Assembly: GCA_018402565.1 (NCBI GenBank)
Contig: JAGYIQ010000005.1
Location: 310,001 to 374,000 of the forward strand
Direction: 5' to 3'
Length of the DNA: 64,000 nucleotides
Origin: Pirellulaceae bacterium
Lineage (GTDB): Bacteria; Planctomycetota; Planctomycetia; Pirellulales; Pirellulaceae
Positions within the stretch are counted from its first letter, which is position 1. Every line of letters begins with the position of its first letter. Below the pieces are notes generated by a model. The model was not told the origin of the DNA. It made no database searches and saw only the letters and a list, made by a program, of their open reading frames with translations. A program made the position numbers and the translations under genes. This document shows positions 43,290 through 52,513 of the stretch, piece by piece.

Positions 43290-45631
43290 GGCAAGCGGTA
43301 GATCCGCTCGACATTGACGTGGGGCAAATTCAAACGGCCGTGAATTCCCTTGATACCAATCACGCCCACTTTTTGATCCAAGAACGGTTGCAAGTTCACA
43401 CCGGGCTGAGCGGCCAAATGACAGATGGAGCGACCGGTGTCGTCCTGCAACACAAACTCGCGCGTTTGCCCGCGGGCCACCAACAGCTCCTTCAAGTAAC
43501 CCACCGCATCAAACGAGGTCGCACCGGGCGCCGCACCGCTGCCCAAGTTGCCGGCCGCAGGACTCCCACTCGTCGTCGGAGGAACCACGCCCGGAGCCAA
43601 CATGAAGGGATTGGGGTTACCCGCCGTCGCCCCCGTGGCGTTGGCGTTGAAGCCCGACCCCGCAGCGGCGTTTCCTCCAACGGAGCTGCCACTGCCGACA
43701 AAGCCGTTGGCCGAGGCAAACCGCTGACCGGCCCACGGGTCACCGCTACCGTTCACGCCTGCCCCGCCGCCGGCTTGCGCAGTGAGGTCATTGCTCGCCG
43801 GACGCGTCCACTGACGCTGCAGCAACGCTTCAATCTGACGCCCCACCGTCTCCGCCGCTTCACGCTGCGGCAGCGTGGGTGCCGTGGACCATAGGCTGCG
43901 ACACTGCTCCAGCAGCGGCACCAAGTTCCAACTGGCCGGGGGCAATGACAACTCCTGGCTCAACCGCGTTTGAACCTGAGCCAATTGCTGATTCCACTCG
44001 CCCGCCTCACCGGCCGAACCACCACCCGCACGACCGGCAACCATCGGCCCACCCGTCAAGGCACTGCTCGTCACGGAACTGGCCGCCGTGGCGGGATACA
44101 AAGACGATGAGTTCGCCGCCGAACCGGCAATGGACCCTGTCGGCTGCGTGGACGCGCCCGCAACCGGCCCTTGTTCCGCCAATGCCGCTGCCACCGGATC
44201 CTGCCGTAGGCGATTGACCGCGGCATCCCAGGCATCGCCAGGAGTCCCGCCGCTGGAAGCCGCAGGCGTCGTTTGCGCTTGCACCAAGCCACTCTGGCCG
44301 TCGGCACCGCCCATCCCGCTGTGAGCCACCAACGAAGCGTTCCAGCCACCTTCGCTCGGATTTGCTTCTGTCATCGGATCCGCATAACCTAACACGGGCG
44401 TGGTCTGCTGCGCGGGACGCCATTGCCCCGCCATCGGATCCGCCTGAGCCGTGGAGCCATTCGCGTTCGCACCCTGCGTCGAACCTTGGCCCCAACCCTG
44501 ACCCGCGGCCGCCAAATCCAACTCCAGCGGCGGCAGATCGATGGCCGCTCCACCACCCGCTCGCCCTGCCCCATCGGTACCTGCCCCATCAGTACCCGCC
44601 ATCCGACCCGCGCCCACGGGCGGCATAAAGCCACTCATCGGTGCATCCGCCGGCGCTTGGGGTCGATTCACATCGGGGCTCCGCCGAGACGGGGCTCGAT
44701 AGGCCACGCTGCCCGGACGCAAGTCGTCTTGATGCACCCAGCGGAACTCGCCCGCCGGCGGCTCGATCTGATACCACGTTTGCTCCCCACCCTCTTCCTG
44801 AATAATCAAACTGGAGATCACCGCCACGCGTTCGTTCCGCTGCAGACGCACTTGCCAAATCGGCGTGTGATCGTCGTCGACCTCGGTTCCCACCCACGCC
44901 TTGGCCCGGTCCGTCGTCACGGCGTACACATTCGGATCAGACGTGGTTTGCAGATGCTTGGCTTCAATCAAGGAGAAACTGCCCGGCGGCGGTCGCACGG
45001 CCAACCAGCCGTTCGGATCGTGTCGCCAAACTTGCAGCTCTGTTTGCGGCGGCAGCACCGCGGTCGGATAAGCGTCGTCGCTGGGCGTGCTGCGGACCGC
45101 CGTCCCACCGCTGACGGTGAAGATATTGTAAGGAAACGCCGTGGAGTCCGCTGAACTACGGACGGAGCCCGCATTACCACGAGCACCCGCGGCTGGGGCA
45201 GCCGCACTTCGCGCCGCCGTCCGCTGAGGCCCGCGACTCGGGGCTGGACCCGAACTCGAGCGGCTCGCAGGGGCCGCACGACCAATGGTGGCTGCCGGCA
45301 GATTGGCACCGCGGCGTTGAGGCAGTTGAGTGCCACTCCGACCACCGCTCAATTGGCTCGGTGGCGACACCGGCTCGCGGACCGAACCACGTGCCTGAGC
45401 CCCAACGACATAAGATGACCCAAAGATTACAGATGACCCAAAGATAACAGAAGGCATCGCGACGGCCGGTTGACTCACGGCCGAAACCAAGCCCAAAACC
45501 CAGACCAAGACCGCGGAGTGGCCACGCCCCCCGCCAGAAATCGGCAGCGCAACCCGCGACAGAACGCTCCCGCCGGACAGCCGCCCGCTGCCGGAAACGT
45601 TCGGCGTTGCTCGCAGATTTCTTCGCCGCAT
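43286..45631 (-). CDS. Exported SH3-like-domain protein with long low-complexity region
   Basis: 781 residues from the ATG at 45631. A signal-like segment (AVLVWVLGLVSAVSQPAVA) is followed by an 18-bp in-frame duplication giving SVIFGSSVIFGSS. About 160-310 holds a bacterial SH3-like module (VSGGTAVRSTPSDDAYPTAV, WLAVRPPPGSFS, EFRWVHQDDL). A Gly/Ala/Ser/Gln-rich region of about 350 residues follows. The C-terminal 70 residues form a small beta domain (EFVLQDDTGRSICHLAAQPG). Predicted to act in the periplasm, possibly binding envelope polymers. The stop codon lies within a palindromic element. Family partly recognised. Confidence 0.72.
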   Translation of the reverse strand: MRRRNLRATPNVSGSGRLSGGSVLSRVALPISGGGRGHSAVLVWVLGLVSAVSQPAVAMPSVIFGSSVIFGSSYVVGAQARGSVREPVSPPSQLSGGRSGTQLPQRRGANLPAATIGRAAPASRSSSGPAPSRGPQRTAARSAAAPAAGARGNAGSVRSSADSTAFPYNIFTVSGGTAVRSTPSDDAYPTAVLPPQTELQVWRHDPNGWLAVRPPPGSFSLIEAKHLQTTSDPNVYAVTTDRAKAWVGTEVDDDHTPIWQVRLQRNERVAVISSLIIQEEGGEQTWYQIEPPAGEFRWVHQDDLRPGSVAYRAPSRRSPDVNRPQAPADAPMSGFMPPVGAGRMAGTDGAGTDGAGRAGGGAAIDLPPLELDLAAAGQGWGQGSTQGANANGSTAQADPMAGQWRPAQQTTPVLGYADPMTEANPSEGGWNASLVAHSGMGGADGQSGLVQAQTTPAASSGGTPGDAWDAAVNRLRQDPVAAALAEQGPVAGASTQPTGSIAGSAANSSSLYPATAASSVTSSALTGGPMVAGRAGGGSAGEAGEWNQQLAQVQTRLSQELSLPPASWNLVPLLEQCRSLWSTAPTLPQREAAETVGRQIEALLQRQWTRPASNDLTAQAGGGAGVNGSGDPWAGQRFASANGFVGSGSSVGGNAAAGSGFNANATGATAGNPNPFMLAPGVVPPTTSGSPAAGNLGSGAAPGATSFDAVGYLKELLVARGQTREFVLQDDTGRSICHLAAQPGVNLQPFLDQKVGVIGIKGIHGRLNLPHVNVERIYRLP

Positions 45632-45823
45632 CCATGCACCTGAAAAATGGACCGTATACACGTCGACCCGCCTCAGCAACGGCCCGGCCGTAAACTCCTA
45701 GATTCGCTCGTCCAGCCGGCACGTACCCGCCTTCCACTTGAGCAAAACCTAGCCCTAATTCGGGGAATAGCGAAAATGGTCATCCGAGACAAGATCGATC
45801 TCCGCCCGGCACCCCCGCGGCCA

Positions 45824-47323
45824 CTACTGCGTTCGCAATCGATTCAAGAAAGCCGCTAGCAGGTACTTGGCCTGCGCCGCCGGCAAACGCTCCGATTGGT
45901 AATGCAGCGTGAAGCACAGCCGGCTCGCGTAGAAGTGCACCGCCAAGGCCGCCGGCAACCCCGGGCGCAACGGCGGCAGCAAGCGAATCTGCTGCAAGAC
46001 CAAATCGCCCACCTGCGACAACTCGCCCTGTTGCCCCACACGCAGCCGATCCAAGATCGGGCCCAAGTTGGTCACATAGCTGGTCGCCCAGCAGCTCGGG
46101 CGCCGCGCGTACCATCGCAGCAAACCCGGCACCCAGGACAACAAACGAATCGCCAGCACAAAGGTTCCGCTCAAACCGAACCGACGGATCACCGACATCT
46201 CAAAGTCGATCCCTTTGGCCAAGCCGTCGATGAATTCCATCTCGCCCGGCCGACGATCCACGTACACCATGCTGACCTGATTGCAGGCCGGCAAGGCCAC
46301 GTCCCCAGCCGTCCGCTCGTTGGTCGGTATGATCAAGCGGTACCAATCGCGATCGGTCGTCCGCCCGCACTGACGCCGCAACAGGTCCAAGGCCACCAAC
46401 CAATGGGCCAGCACCCACGAGTTGACTGTGACCCCCTGATCCCGCGCTTGCTGCCGCAGTCGCTTCGATTGGCTGACACTCAACTCGCCCTCCACCCAAC
46501 TCACCCCACCCCGGTCCGGGCTGATGGCCACGCCCGCTGGTGAAGCAACCGCCGCCGCCAAATCAGCCGCCATCGCGTGAGCCAGATTCACTGACGGAGC
46601 GATCGGCGACTCGGGTGAACTGCTCTGCGGCACTGACCCTGGCAGCGGCCCATCCAAGGCCTCGATACTGACAGGCCGGCGCCACAAGAACTTACTGGCT
46701 CCAAACAGGCCGATCCACTTCATCGGCCACTTCGCCAATCGCTGCCACCAGCGTCCCACCGCGGGATCATAGCCGCGGCCCCGCCGCAACAAGCGTTGCG
46801 GGTTCAAGGGCCGCAGTGGCGATTCCGCGATCGAGTCGTGACTCAGCCAGTGGTACGTCTGCAACAGCTCGCGAATCGCTTGCAGTCCTCCCACGCCATC
46901 GCACACACCGTGATGCGTCTGCATGATCCAGCGGCAGTGGGTGGCGTTGAACTGGACACTCAAGCGAAAGCCCGGCCCACGCTGCGGATGAATGTCGGGG
47001 ACCACCACCGAGTCGCCTGGCTGCCAATCCGCCGCCTGCTCGCGCCACTCCAAATAGTCATCGATCACCATTTCGCTGGTGGCCGGCCAGGCGAACTCCC
47101 GCGCGACATTGTCGCTTCGATTCAATGAACTCCGCACGCGACTGTAGAGCAGCGGATGACGCGGCAAAACCAAACTCACGGCTTGGCGAAAGCGGTCCGG
47201 CTCAAAGGGCCCGACAAAATCCAACACCGCCACGATCTGATTCGGAAAGCCGTCTTGCGTCTCCCAGAACTGCAAACGCTCGAAAGCCGTCAGCGGAAGC
47301 GTCTGTGAAGCAGTGCCAGTCAT
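45824..47323 (-). CDS. Condensation-domain/WS-DGAT-like acyltransferase
   Basis: 499 residues from the ATG at 47323. The HHxxxDG catalytic motif is present in MQTHHGVCDGVGGLQAI. The rest matches the chloramphenicol-acetyltransferase-like fold of condensation and wax-ester-synthase proteins (LPRHPLLYSRV near the start, a late WATSYVTNLGP block). It probably transfers an acyl chain from CoA or a carrier to an alcohol or amine; no carrier or adenylation domain is nearby. It lies 25 bp downstream of pyruvate kinase on the same strand and may be cotranscribed. Confidence 0.72.
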   Translation of the reverse strand: MTGTASQTLPLTAFERLQFWETQDGFPNQIVAVLDFVGPFEPDRFRQAVSLVLPRHPLLYSRVRSSLNRSDNVAREFAWPATSEMVIDDYLEWREQAADWQPGDSVVVPDIHPQRGPGFRLSVQFNATHCRWIMQTHHGVCDGVGGLQAIRELLQTYHWLSHDSIAESPLRPLNPQRLLRRGRGYDPAVGRWWQRLAKWPMKWIGLFGASKFLWRRPVSIEALDGPLPGSVPQSSSPESPIAPSVNLAHAMAADLAAAVASPAGVAISPDRGGVSWVEGELSVSQSKRLRQQARDQGVTVNSWVLAHWLVALDLLRRQCGRTTDRDWYRLIIPTNERTAGDVALPACNQVSMVYVDRRPGEMEFIDGLAKGIDFEMSVIRRFGLSGTFVLAIRLLSWVPGLLRWYARRPSCWATSYVTNLGPILDRLRVGQQGELSQVGDLVLQQIRLLPPLRPGLPAALAVHFYASRLCFTLHYQSERLPAAQAKYLLAAFLNRLRTQ

Positions 47324-47348
47324 ACGAGCCGCCAAGATCACTGGATTC

Positions 47349-48920
47349 TCAAAAAGTGGATTCCACCGTGACCACTTGGATCACATTCAGATCGCCGCCG
47401 CAACCATCTTGTGACGCCACGATCACCACGCGATCGCCGTCTCGCCACCACTCGCTCTGCAAACCAATCTGCAACAAATGCGGCACCAAGCTGTGACGGT
47501 CCATGAAGGCATCCAGCATGACCGGATTGATTCCGTAAGACATACCGAGCTGCCTTTGCGTGATCGCCAAGTTGGTGCAGGCAATCACTGGGCAACCGAC
47601 TCGCAAGCTACTCAGGTGCCGCGCGGCATAGCCGGACTGCGTGTAGATGGCGATCGCCGCCGCTTGACAACGTTGGGCCAAGGCCGCAGCCGATTCCACC
47701 ATCGCTGCAATTCGCGTTTCCATCGGCAACGTCTGGTTGGCGAACTTGCGGACGGCCATCGGCTGCGTGGCGGCGCTGACTTTCATCAGCGTCTCGACGG
47801 CCAACTGCGGGAACTTGCCCACCGCCGTCTCGTTGGACAACATGAGCGCGTCCGTTCCATCCAACACCGCGTTGGCGATGTCCGACACCTCGGCCCGCGT
47901 CGGCATCGGGCTATCGACCATCGAATCCAATAACTGCGTGGCCGTAATCACCGGCTTGTGCAACTCACGACAACGATCGATCAACAGCTTCTGGATCAGC
48001 GGCACCTGCGCACAGTCCGTCTCAATCGCCAGATCCCCACGGGCCACCATGACCGCATCGGTCCATTGCAGAATCTCTTCCAAATGCGTGACCGCTTCAG
48101 GCCGCTCGATCTTGGCCACGATTTGGATCGGACTGCCGATTCGGTCCAAGTGATCGCGAACCTGAATGATGTCATCCGCACTGCGGACAAACGACAGCGC
48201 CACAAAGTCGACTTGCTGCTCCAAGCCCCATGCCAAATCGGCCCAATCTTTGTCCGTGACACTGGGGGTCGACAGCCGAGCCTGCGGCAAGTTGATACCC
48301 TTGCCCACGCTCAACAAGCCGCCCTGCACCACCTCACACTCCAACCAAGTACCCCGTTTCGCCAACACCTTGACCCGTTGCCGACCATCGTTGAACAAGA
48401 TCGGCTCACCGATCTGCACGTCCTGCAACAGCGGAGCATAGTCCGTCGCCAGATCAAAGGCTTGGCATTCGCCGCCTTCACCAGCCGCCCCAGCCGCACC
48501 AGCCGCACCCCCAGCCGAGCCGGCATCGAAGTGCTCCGTAGTGGTCACCGCGACCCGCTCCCCTGCTATCAACTCCAGGGGTTGAGCGTCGCGCGTCCGA
48601 CTGAGCCGCATCTTCGGACCGCACAAGTCCTGCAGCACGCCCACGCGAGTCTTCAATTGCTCCTCGGCGACGCGAATGTTCCGCAGCAAAGCCGCGTGTT
48701 GCTCGTGCGTGCCATGAGAAAAATTCAACCGAAAAATCGTGGCCCCGGCTCGGATCAATCCCTGAATTGCCTCCACGCTGCTGGTCGCCGGACCCAGCGT
48801 GCACACCACCTTGGTACCCACCGCACGCAACTGCATCCGCGGACGACTGGAGACATTCGTGCACCACAATCCATAAGCGGTGGCTTCTGGAGATTCGGTT
48901 GTCGAGAGGAACGCTGACAT
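47349..48920 (-). CDS. pyk: Pyruvate kinase
   Basis: 523 residues from the ATG at 48920; an ATG at 48836 (MQLRAVGTKVVCTLGPAT) would give 495, nearer the usual 470-480. Neither has a strong ribosome binding site. It converts phosphoenolpyruvate and ADP to pyruvate and ATP. Visible: RLNFSHGTHEQH, DLCGPKMRL, the catalytic Lys in IVAKIERPEAV, the metal site MVARGDLAIE, ITATQLLDSM and PTRAEVSDIANAVLDGTDAL. The B domain contains a short GGAAGAAGAAGEGG insertion from local repeats. The C-terminal allosteric domain is present. Confidence 0.95.
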   Translation of the reverse strand: MSAFLSTTESPEATAYGLWCTNVSSRPRMQLRAVGTKVVCTLGPATSSVEAIQGLIRAGATIFRLNFSHGTHEQHAALLRNIRVAEEQLKTRVGVLQDLCGPKMRLSRTRDAQPLELIAGERVAVTTTEHFDAGSAGGAAGAAGAAGEGGECQAFDLATDYAPLLQDVQIGEPILFNDGRQRVKVLAKRGTWLECEVVQGGLLSVGKGINLPQARLSTPSVTDKDWADLAWGLEQQVDFVALSFVRSADDIIQVRDHLDRIGSPIQIVAKIERPEAVTHLEEILQWTDAVMVARGDLAIETDCAQVPLIQKLLIDRCRELHKPVITATQLLDSMVDSPMPTRAEVSDIANAVLDGTDALMLSNETAVGKFPQLAVETLMKVSAATQPMAVRKFANQTLPMETRIAAMVESAAALAQRCQAAAIAIYTQSGYAARHLSSLRVGCPVIACTNLAITQRQLGMSYGINPVMLDAFMDRHSLVPHLLQIGLQSEWWRDGDRVVIVASQDGCGGDLNVIQVVTVESTF

Positions 48921-49166
48921 ACGCCGATGCTCGTAGTTGCTAAAAGGAAGGTATCCACATCCGTTCACGCCCCGTAGAACGTACCTGCCCCTCGGATTAC
49001 CCCGCGACGGTGAACGGTCTCAACGGAACGCGGGCCCAAGGCAGACCCCGCCCGCTGGCAGGAGTCCCTGAAAAGATAGGCCTCCCCAGCACAAAAACTG
49101 GGCCAAAGCAACCGAGAATCCCCCGCTTGAGTCACGAGTCACGCACTGCCGTAGCGATCAGCGCGA

Positions 49167-50084
49167 TTATTCCGACGCTTCCCACCTCCCGACAAAACGA
49201 TCGGGCAGCCAAAAGAACCACAAGACCAAGAACGCTTGGAACCCATACGACAGCACCGGGAACGCCACCCCCGTCGGCACCGTCGCGGGAGCCGTCCCCC
49301 AGCCGATCTGTGCGGCCAAGCCCATCCAGTCAACAAAACAATGCAAGAAGAACAGGTAATACACCAACAAAGCCGCCCCGACCAACCGCCGCAGCCACGG
49401 ATTAAAAATCGCCAAACAGGCCAACAGCTCGATCGCCAGAATCGCTCGCTGCACAAACAACGCCACCCCCACGTCCCCCGTCAACACGTCCACCAACGGC
49501 GAACTCGGGTTGCCGAAAGCCACCAACCACATTTGCAGACTGACCCCATCCGCCCATTGCCACCCGGCCGCCTGCCACTTGCCAATACCCGAAATCGTAT
49601 GAAACCAGGCAATCACAAACACGGACAACCCCAGCACCCACAGCGGGTAACGCCCCCCACCGGCTCCGCTCGCTGCACCGTTACCACCGACCGTCCCCCG
49701 CCCCGGTCGTTCCAGCGTCGTCCACAAGGCATGGACCAGCAGCAACTGCCACAGCCAGTGATAGACGTGGCAGACGTCATAGGCCCCCTCTTGCCGCAAA
49801 GCCGACAAACCCAACAGCCCCGCCACGGTCAACCAACAACTCACCGGCACCCACCAACCCAACAGCCACAGCACGCTGCCCAAGATCACCGCCACTTGCA
49901 GAGGGTAGCCCATCGCGGGTCCCGTTTCGGAGGTGAAATGACCGCCCACCAGTATTGAAACCGGCGCCTCGGAACGCTCCCCCCACCCCTCGTACTCGTA
50001 AACCAACGCCAGACCGATGGCGACGAACAACAGCAGCCGCGTCGTCAGGATACCGAACCAAGGATCCGCGGTTTGTTTAAACAT
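49167..50084 (-). CDS. Multi-pass membrane protein, HTTM-like
   Basis: 305 residues from the ATG at 50084, which overlaps the TGA of the upstream gene (ATGA), implying translational coupling. About eight hydrophobic segments are seen, with His-containing HVYHWLWQLLLVHALW and IAWFHTISGIGKW. The pattern recalls the HTTM (horizontally transferred transmembrane) family, related to vitamin-K gamma-carboxylase, or DoxX-like proteins; the assignment is tentative. Function unknown. Confidence 0.6.
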   Translation of the reverse strand: MFKQTADPWFGILTTRLLLFVAIGLALVYEYEGWGERSEAPVSILVGGHFTSETGPAMGYPLQVAVILGSVLWLLGWWVPVSCWLTVAGLLGLSALRQEGAYDVCHVYHWLWQLLLVHALWTTLERPGRGTVGGNGAASGAGGGRYPLWVLGLSVFVIAWFHTISGIGKWQAAGWQWADGVSLQMWLVAFGNPSSPLVDVLTGDVGVALFVQRAILAIELLACLAIFNPWLRRLVGAALLVYYLFFLHCFVDWMGLAAQIGWGTAPATVPTGVAFPVLSYGFQAFLVLWFFWLPDRFVGRWEASE

Positions 50085-50614
50085 CACTGCTGCTCCCCAC
50101 CGCGAAACACGATCACCGACCAACGATCTTCCACCAACGCTCGGCCCGCCGGACGATACTCACTGACCTGCACCCGCAAGTGCGACCAAGGCGTCACTGG
50201 CGGACCCGCCTGACTCTGGGCACTCTCCCAGCGAGACAAAACCCGCAGACGAATCCGCTCTGGGCTCAGCCGCTCGTCCGCCACCACGCCCGCCCGGTCG
50301 CTGTCCCCCTCCACCGCGGACTCCGATTCACTGGTGACCGCCACAGGGCCCGGCGGGTAACCCAAGCGATTCAACGAAGGCCGACGCACGTAGCCCGCCC
50401 CCAGCCCGACCGGCAGACCCGCAAACTGCCGCTCCAAGCCAAACCAGGCCGGATCCAACTCCCGGCCAGACGGGTCAAAAACGCGGAACTGCACGTAATG
50501 GTCCACCGGATCTCGGAACCGGGCCGCCGTGGTACTGGGAAACACATCCCCGCCAACAAAGGGCAACACCACCGCCGCCACGATCAACAGATAGACAAAC
50601 AGCCGTTGGGTCAT
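50084..50614 (-). CDS. Hypothetical membrane-anchored partner protein
   Basis: 176 residues with one N-terminal hydrophobic segment (FVYLLIVAAVVLPFVGG) and an extracytoplasmic domain without known motifs (VQFRVFDPSGRELDPAW). Its stop overlaps the start of the multi-pass protein gene by one base, so the two products probably work together. Confidence 0.6.
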   Translation of the reverse strand: MTQRLFVYLLIVAAVVLPFVGGDVFPSTTAARFRDPVDHYVQFRVFDPSGRELDPAWFGLERQFAGLPVGLGAGYVRRPSLNRLGYPPGPVAVTSESESAVEGDSDRAGVVADERLSPERIRLRVLSRWESAQSQAGPPVTPWSHLRVQVSEYRPAGRALVEDRWSVIVFRGGEQQ

Positions 50615-50844
50615 CGGTCAGCGCCATCCGGGAAAAAGAACCTGAAGGTTGCATCGGACCACAGCACCTGCCGCGTCACGACTCGCTCTATCCTAGTTCA
50701 CAATACCGGTCTTGATAAGCAGTTTCTTCGCTGACGCCCCCACGATCTCACCCATATCCTCGACACCGACGAGGACCAAACACCACAAGCGACAGACTCC
50801 AGGCAAAACCGACCTGCGGCTTCGCCCTGCGGCCGCCCGCCCGA

Positions 50845-51102
50845 CTACTTGGCCAACAACTCTTGTAGCAAATTGGCGACCAGCTGCGGGTCGTCTTTGG
50901 CCTGCACATGGTCGATCGTGACTTGCGGCACACCGAGCTTCTTCAGATGCTCGACCAACGACTTCCAGTGCTTCTCCCGCTTTTTGCCCTCAGTCAGGTA
51001 CAGCTCCGTGAGGATCTCCTGCACGCGTTGCAACGAGATATTTTCTCGGTTGTCGTAATAATTTTTAATGACTTTCTGTTGATAGCGACTGAAATCGCTC
51101 AT
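50845..51102 (-). CDS. Small conserved helical protein
   Basis: 85 residues, ATG at 51102 behind GGGAG. It is strongly helical and charged (YQQKVIKNYYDNRENISLQR, then KREKHWKSLVEHLKKLG) with no cysteine, membrane segment or known motif. Composition and ribosome binding site support a real gene. The family is not recognised. It lies just beyond the second 97-bp-period repeat family. Confidence 0.65.
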   Translation of the reverse strand: MSDFSRYQQKVIKNYYDNRENISLQRVQEILTELYLTEGKKREKHWKSLVEHLKKLGVPQVTIDHVQAKDDPQLVANLLQELLAK

Positions 51103-51119
51103 TCAATATCTCCCGTGGG

Positions 51120-51400
51120 TCGAGGGGGGGTATCCGAGGGCTGGTTGTTTTTTCCGTAGCGGAACGCGTCGAGGGCTGGTTGATTTTTCCGTAGCGGAAT
51201 GCGTCAAGCATTTCGATTGACGGGAAAACGCTGTGTTCTTGCACGACTTTCTCGAATCGGGCGGCCATTTCGCGTGCCAGTCTGGAAAAATCAACCAGCC
51301 CTCAAGCGTTTCGATTGAGGCGGAAACACCGTGTTTCTGCACGATTTTCTTGAATCGGGCGGCCATTTCCTGTGATCGTCTGGAAAAATCAACCAGCGTC
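51120..51400 (-). repeat. Second repeat family: 98-bp units plus 35-bp units
   Basis: TTTCGATTGA recurs at 51211 and 51309 (98 bp apart). Each is followed by a CTGTGTTCTTGCACGA- or CCGTGTTTCTGCACGA-type stretch, GAATCGGGCGGCCATTTC and GTCTGGAAAAATCAACCAGC. To the left a 35-bp unit (starts near 51134 and 51169) carries the same AAAAATCAACCAGCCCTCG in the opposite orientation. The same family, inverted, appears at 63870-64000. Confidence 0.85.
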
Positions 51401-51534
51401 CGCGGCAACGGCGCGTCGGTGCCGAACAGGTGTCGGCAATTCAGCCGTGGATTATTGACGATGGCCTTGGAAAAAAACACCTGGGCAGGCAAAATGCCAT
51501 GGGGCTCCGAGTCCGACTGCATCGGTGGAAGAAC

Positions 51535-52341
51535 ATGTTGTGTGTGCGAGTCATCCCTTGCCTCGACGTCAAAGGCGGACGCGTGGTCAAGGGCACCCAT
51601 TTTGTCAACCTGCGCGACATGGGTGACCCCGTCGAAGTGGCAGCCCTGTACGAACAGCAAGGGGCCGATGAATTGGTGTTTCTGGACATCACCGCCAGCC
51701 ACGAGCAACGGCAGACGATGGTCGACGTGGTCCGCCGCACGGCCGATTCGGTCTTTATGCCGCTGACCGTCGGCGGTGGGATCCGCGACCTGGACGACAT
51801 CCGCCGCCTGTTGGGTGCTGGTTGCGACAAAGTCTCAATCAACTCCGCGGCCGTACGGCAGCCCAGCCTGATCGAACAGGCCGCCAATCGCTTCGGCAAA
51901 CAGTGCATCGTCGTCAACATCGACCCGAAACGGACCTACAGCGACGGACGCGAGCGGTGGGAGGTGCACATCAACGGCGGCCGCCTCCCAACCGGCCTGG
52001 AAGCCGTGGCCTGGGCCCAAGAGGTCGAGCGTTTGGGGGCCGGGGAAATTGTCCTGACCAGCATGGATCGGGACGGGACCTGCGACGGCTACGACCTGGA
52101 GATCACCGCCGCCGTGGCCGCAGCGGTCAAGATCCCGGTCGTGGCCAGCGGCGGAGCAGGCTGTGCCGAGCACCTGGCGGAGGTTGTCACCCAGGCCGGC
52201 GCCAGTGCCGTTTTGGCGGCCAGTATCTTCCACTCCGGGCAAATCTCGATCGACCAAGCCAAGGCCGTCATGCAGCGACTGGGCGTCCCCGTCCGCCGCC
52301 CCGCTGTCGACACGACCGCTACAATCGGTGACAGGAACTGA
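51535..52341 (+). CDS. hisF: Imidazole glycerol phosphate synthase cyclase subunit
   Basis: 268 residues from the ATG at 51535 (GGTGGAAG upstream); in-frame starts further upstream fall in repeat-flanking DNA. This TIM barrel uses ammonia from HisH to form imidazole glycerol phosphate and AICAR in histidine synthesis. The catalytic Asp11 (IPCLDVKGG) and Asp130 (VVNIDPKR) sit at exactly the positions known from the Thermotoga enzyme. The phosphate-binding LTVGGGIRD and VVASGGAG are present. hisH is not adjacent, so the his genes are scattered. Confidence 0.97.
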   Translation: MLCVRVIPCLDVKGGRVVKGTHFVNLRDMGDPVEVAALYEQQGADELVFLDITASHEQRQTMVDVVRRTADSVFMPLTVGGGIRDLDDIRRLLGAGCDKVSINSAAVRQPSLIEQAANRFGKQCIVVNIDPKRTYSDGRERWEVHINGGRLPTGLEAVAWAQEVERLGAGEIVLTSMDRDGTCDGYDLEITAAVAAAVKIPVVASGGAGCAEHLAEVVTQAGASAVLAASIFHSGQISIDQAKAVMQRLGVPVRRPAVDTTATIGDRN

Positions 52342-52513
52342 GCGGAGCGGCCGCCAACTACCGGAAAATGCACCGCGGGACTCACAGAAACCGCACCAGA
52401 TCCCACGACTTCAAGTAGAATGAGGATGGCGCCACGGCGGCGCGGTTCACCTCCAGGGTTCGTCGAGAATTCGACCAACCCGCCACGGATTTCAGGAGAT
52501 TGGCACAAAGCGT

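Noticed and set aside
51103..51708. 201-codon minus-strand frame over the 98-bp repeats and hisF start
   Set aside because: It runs through two repeat units and into the antisense of hisF; no independent support.
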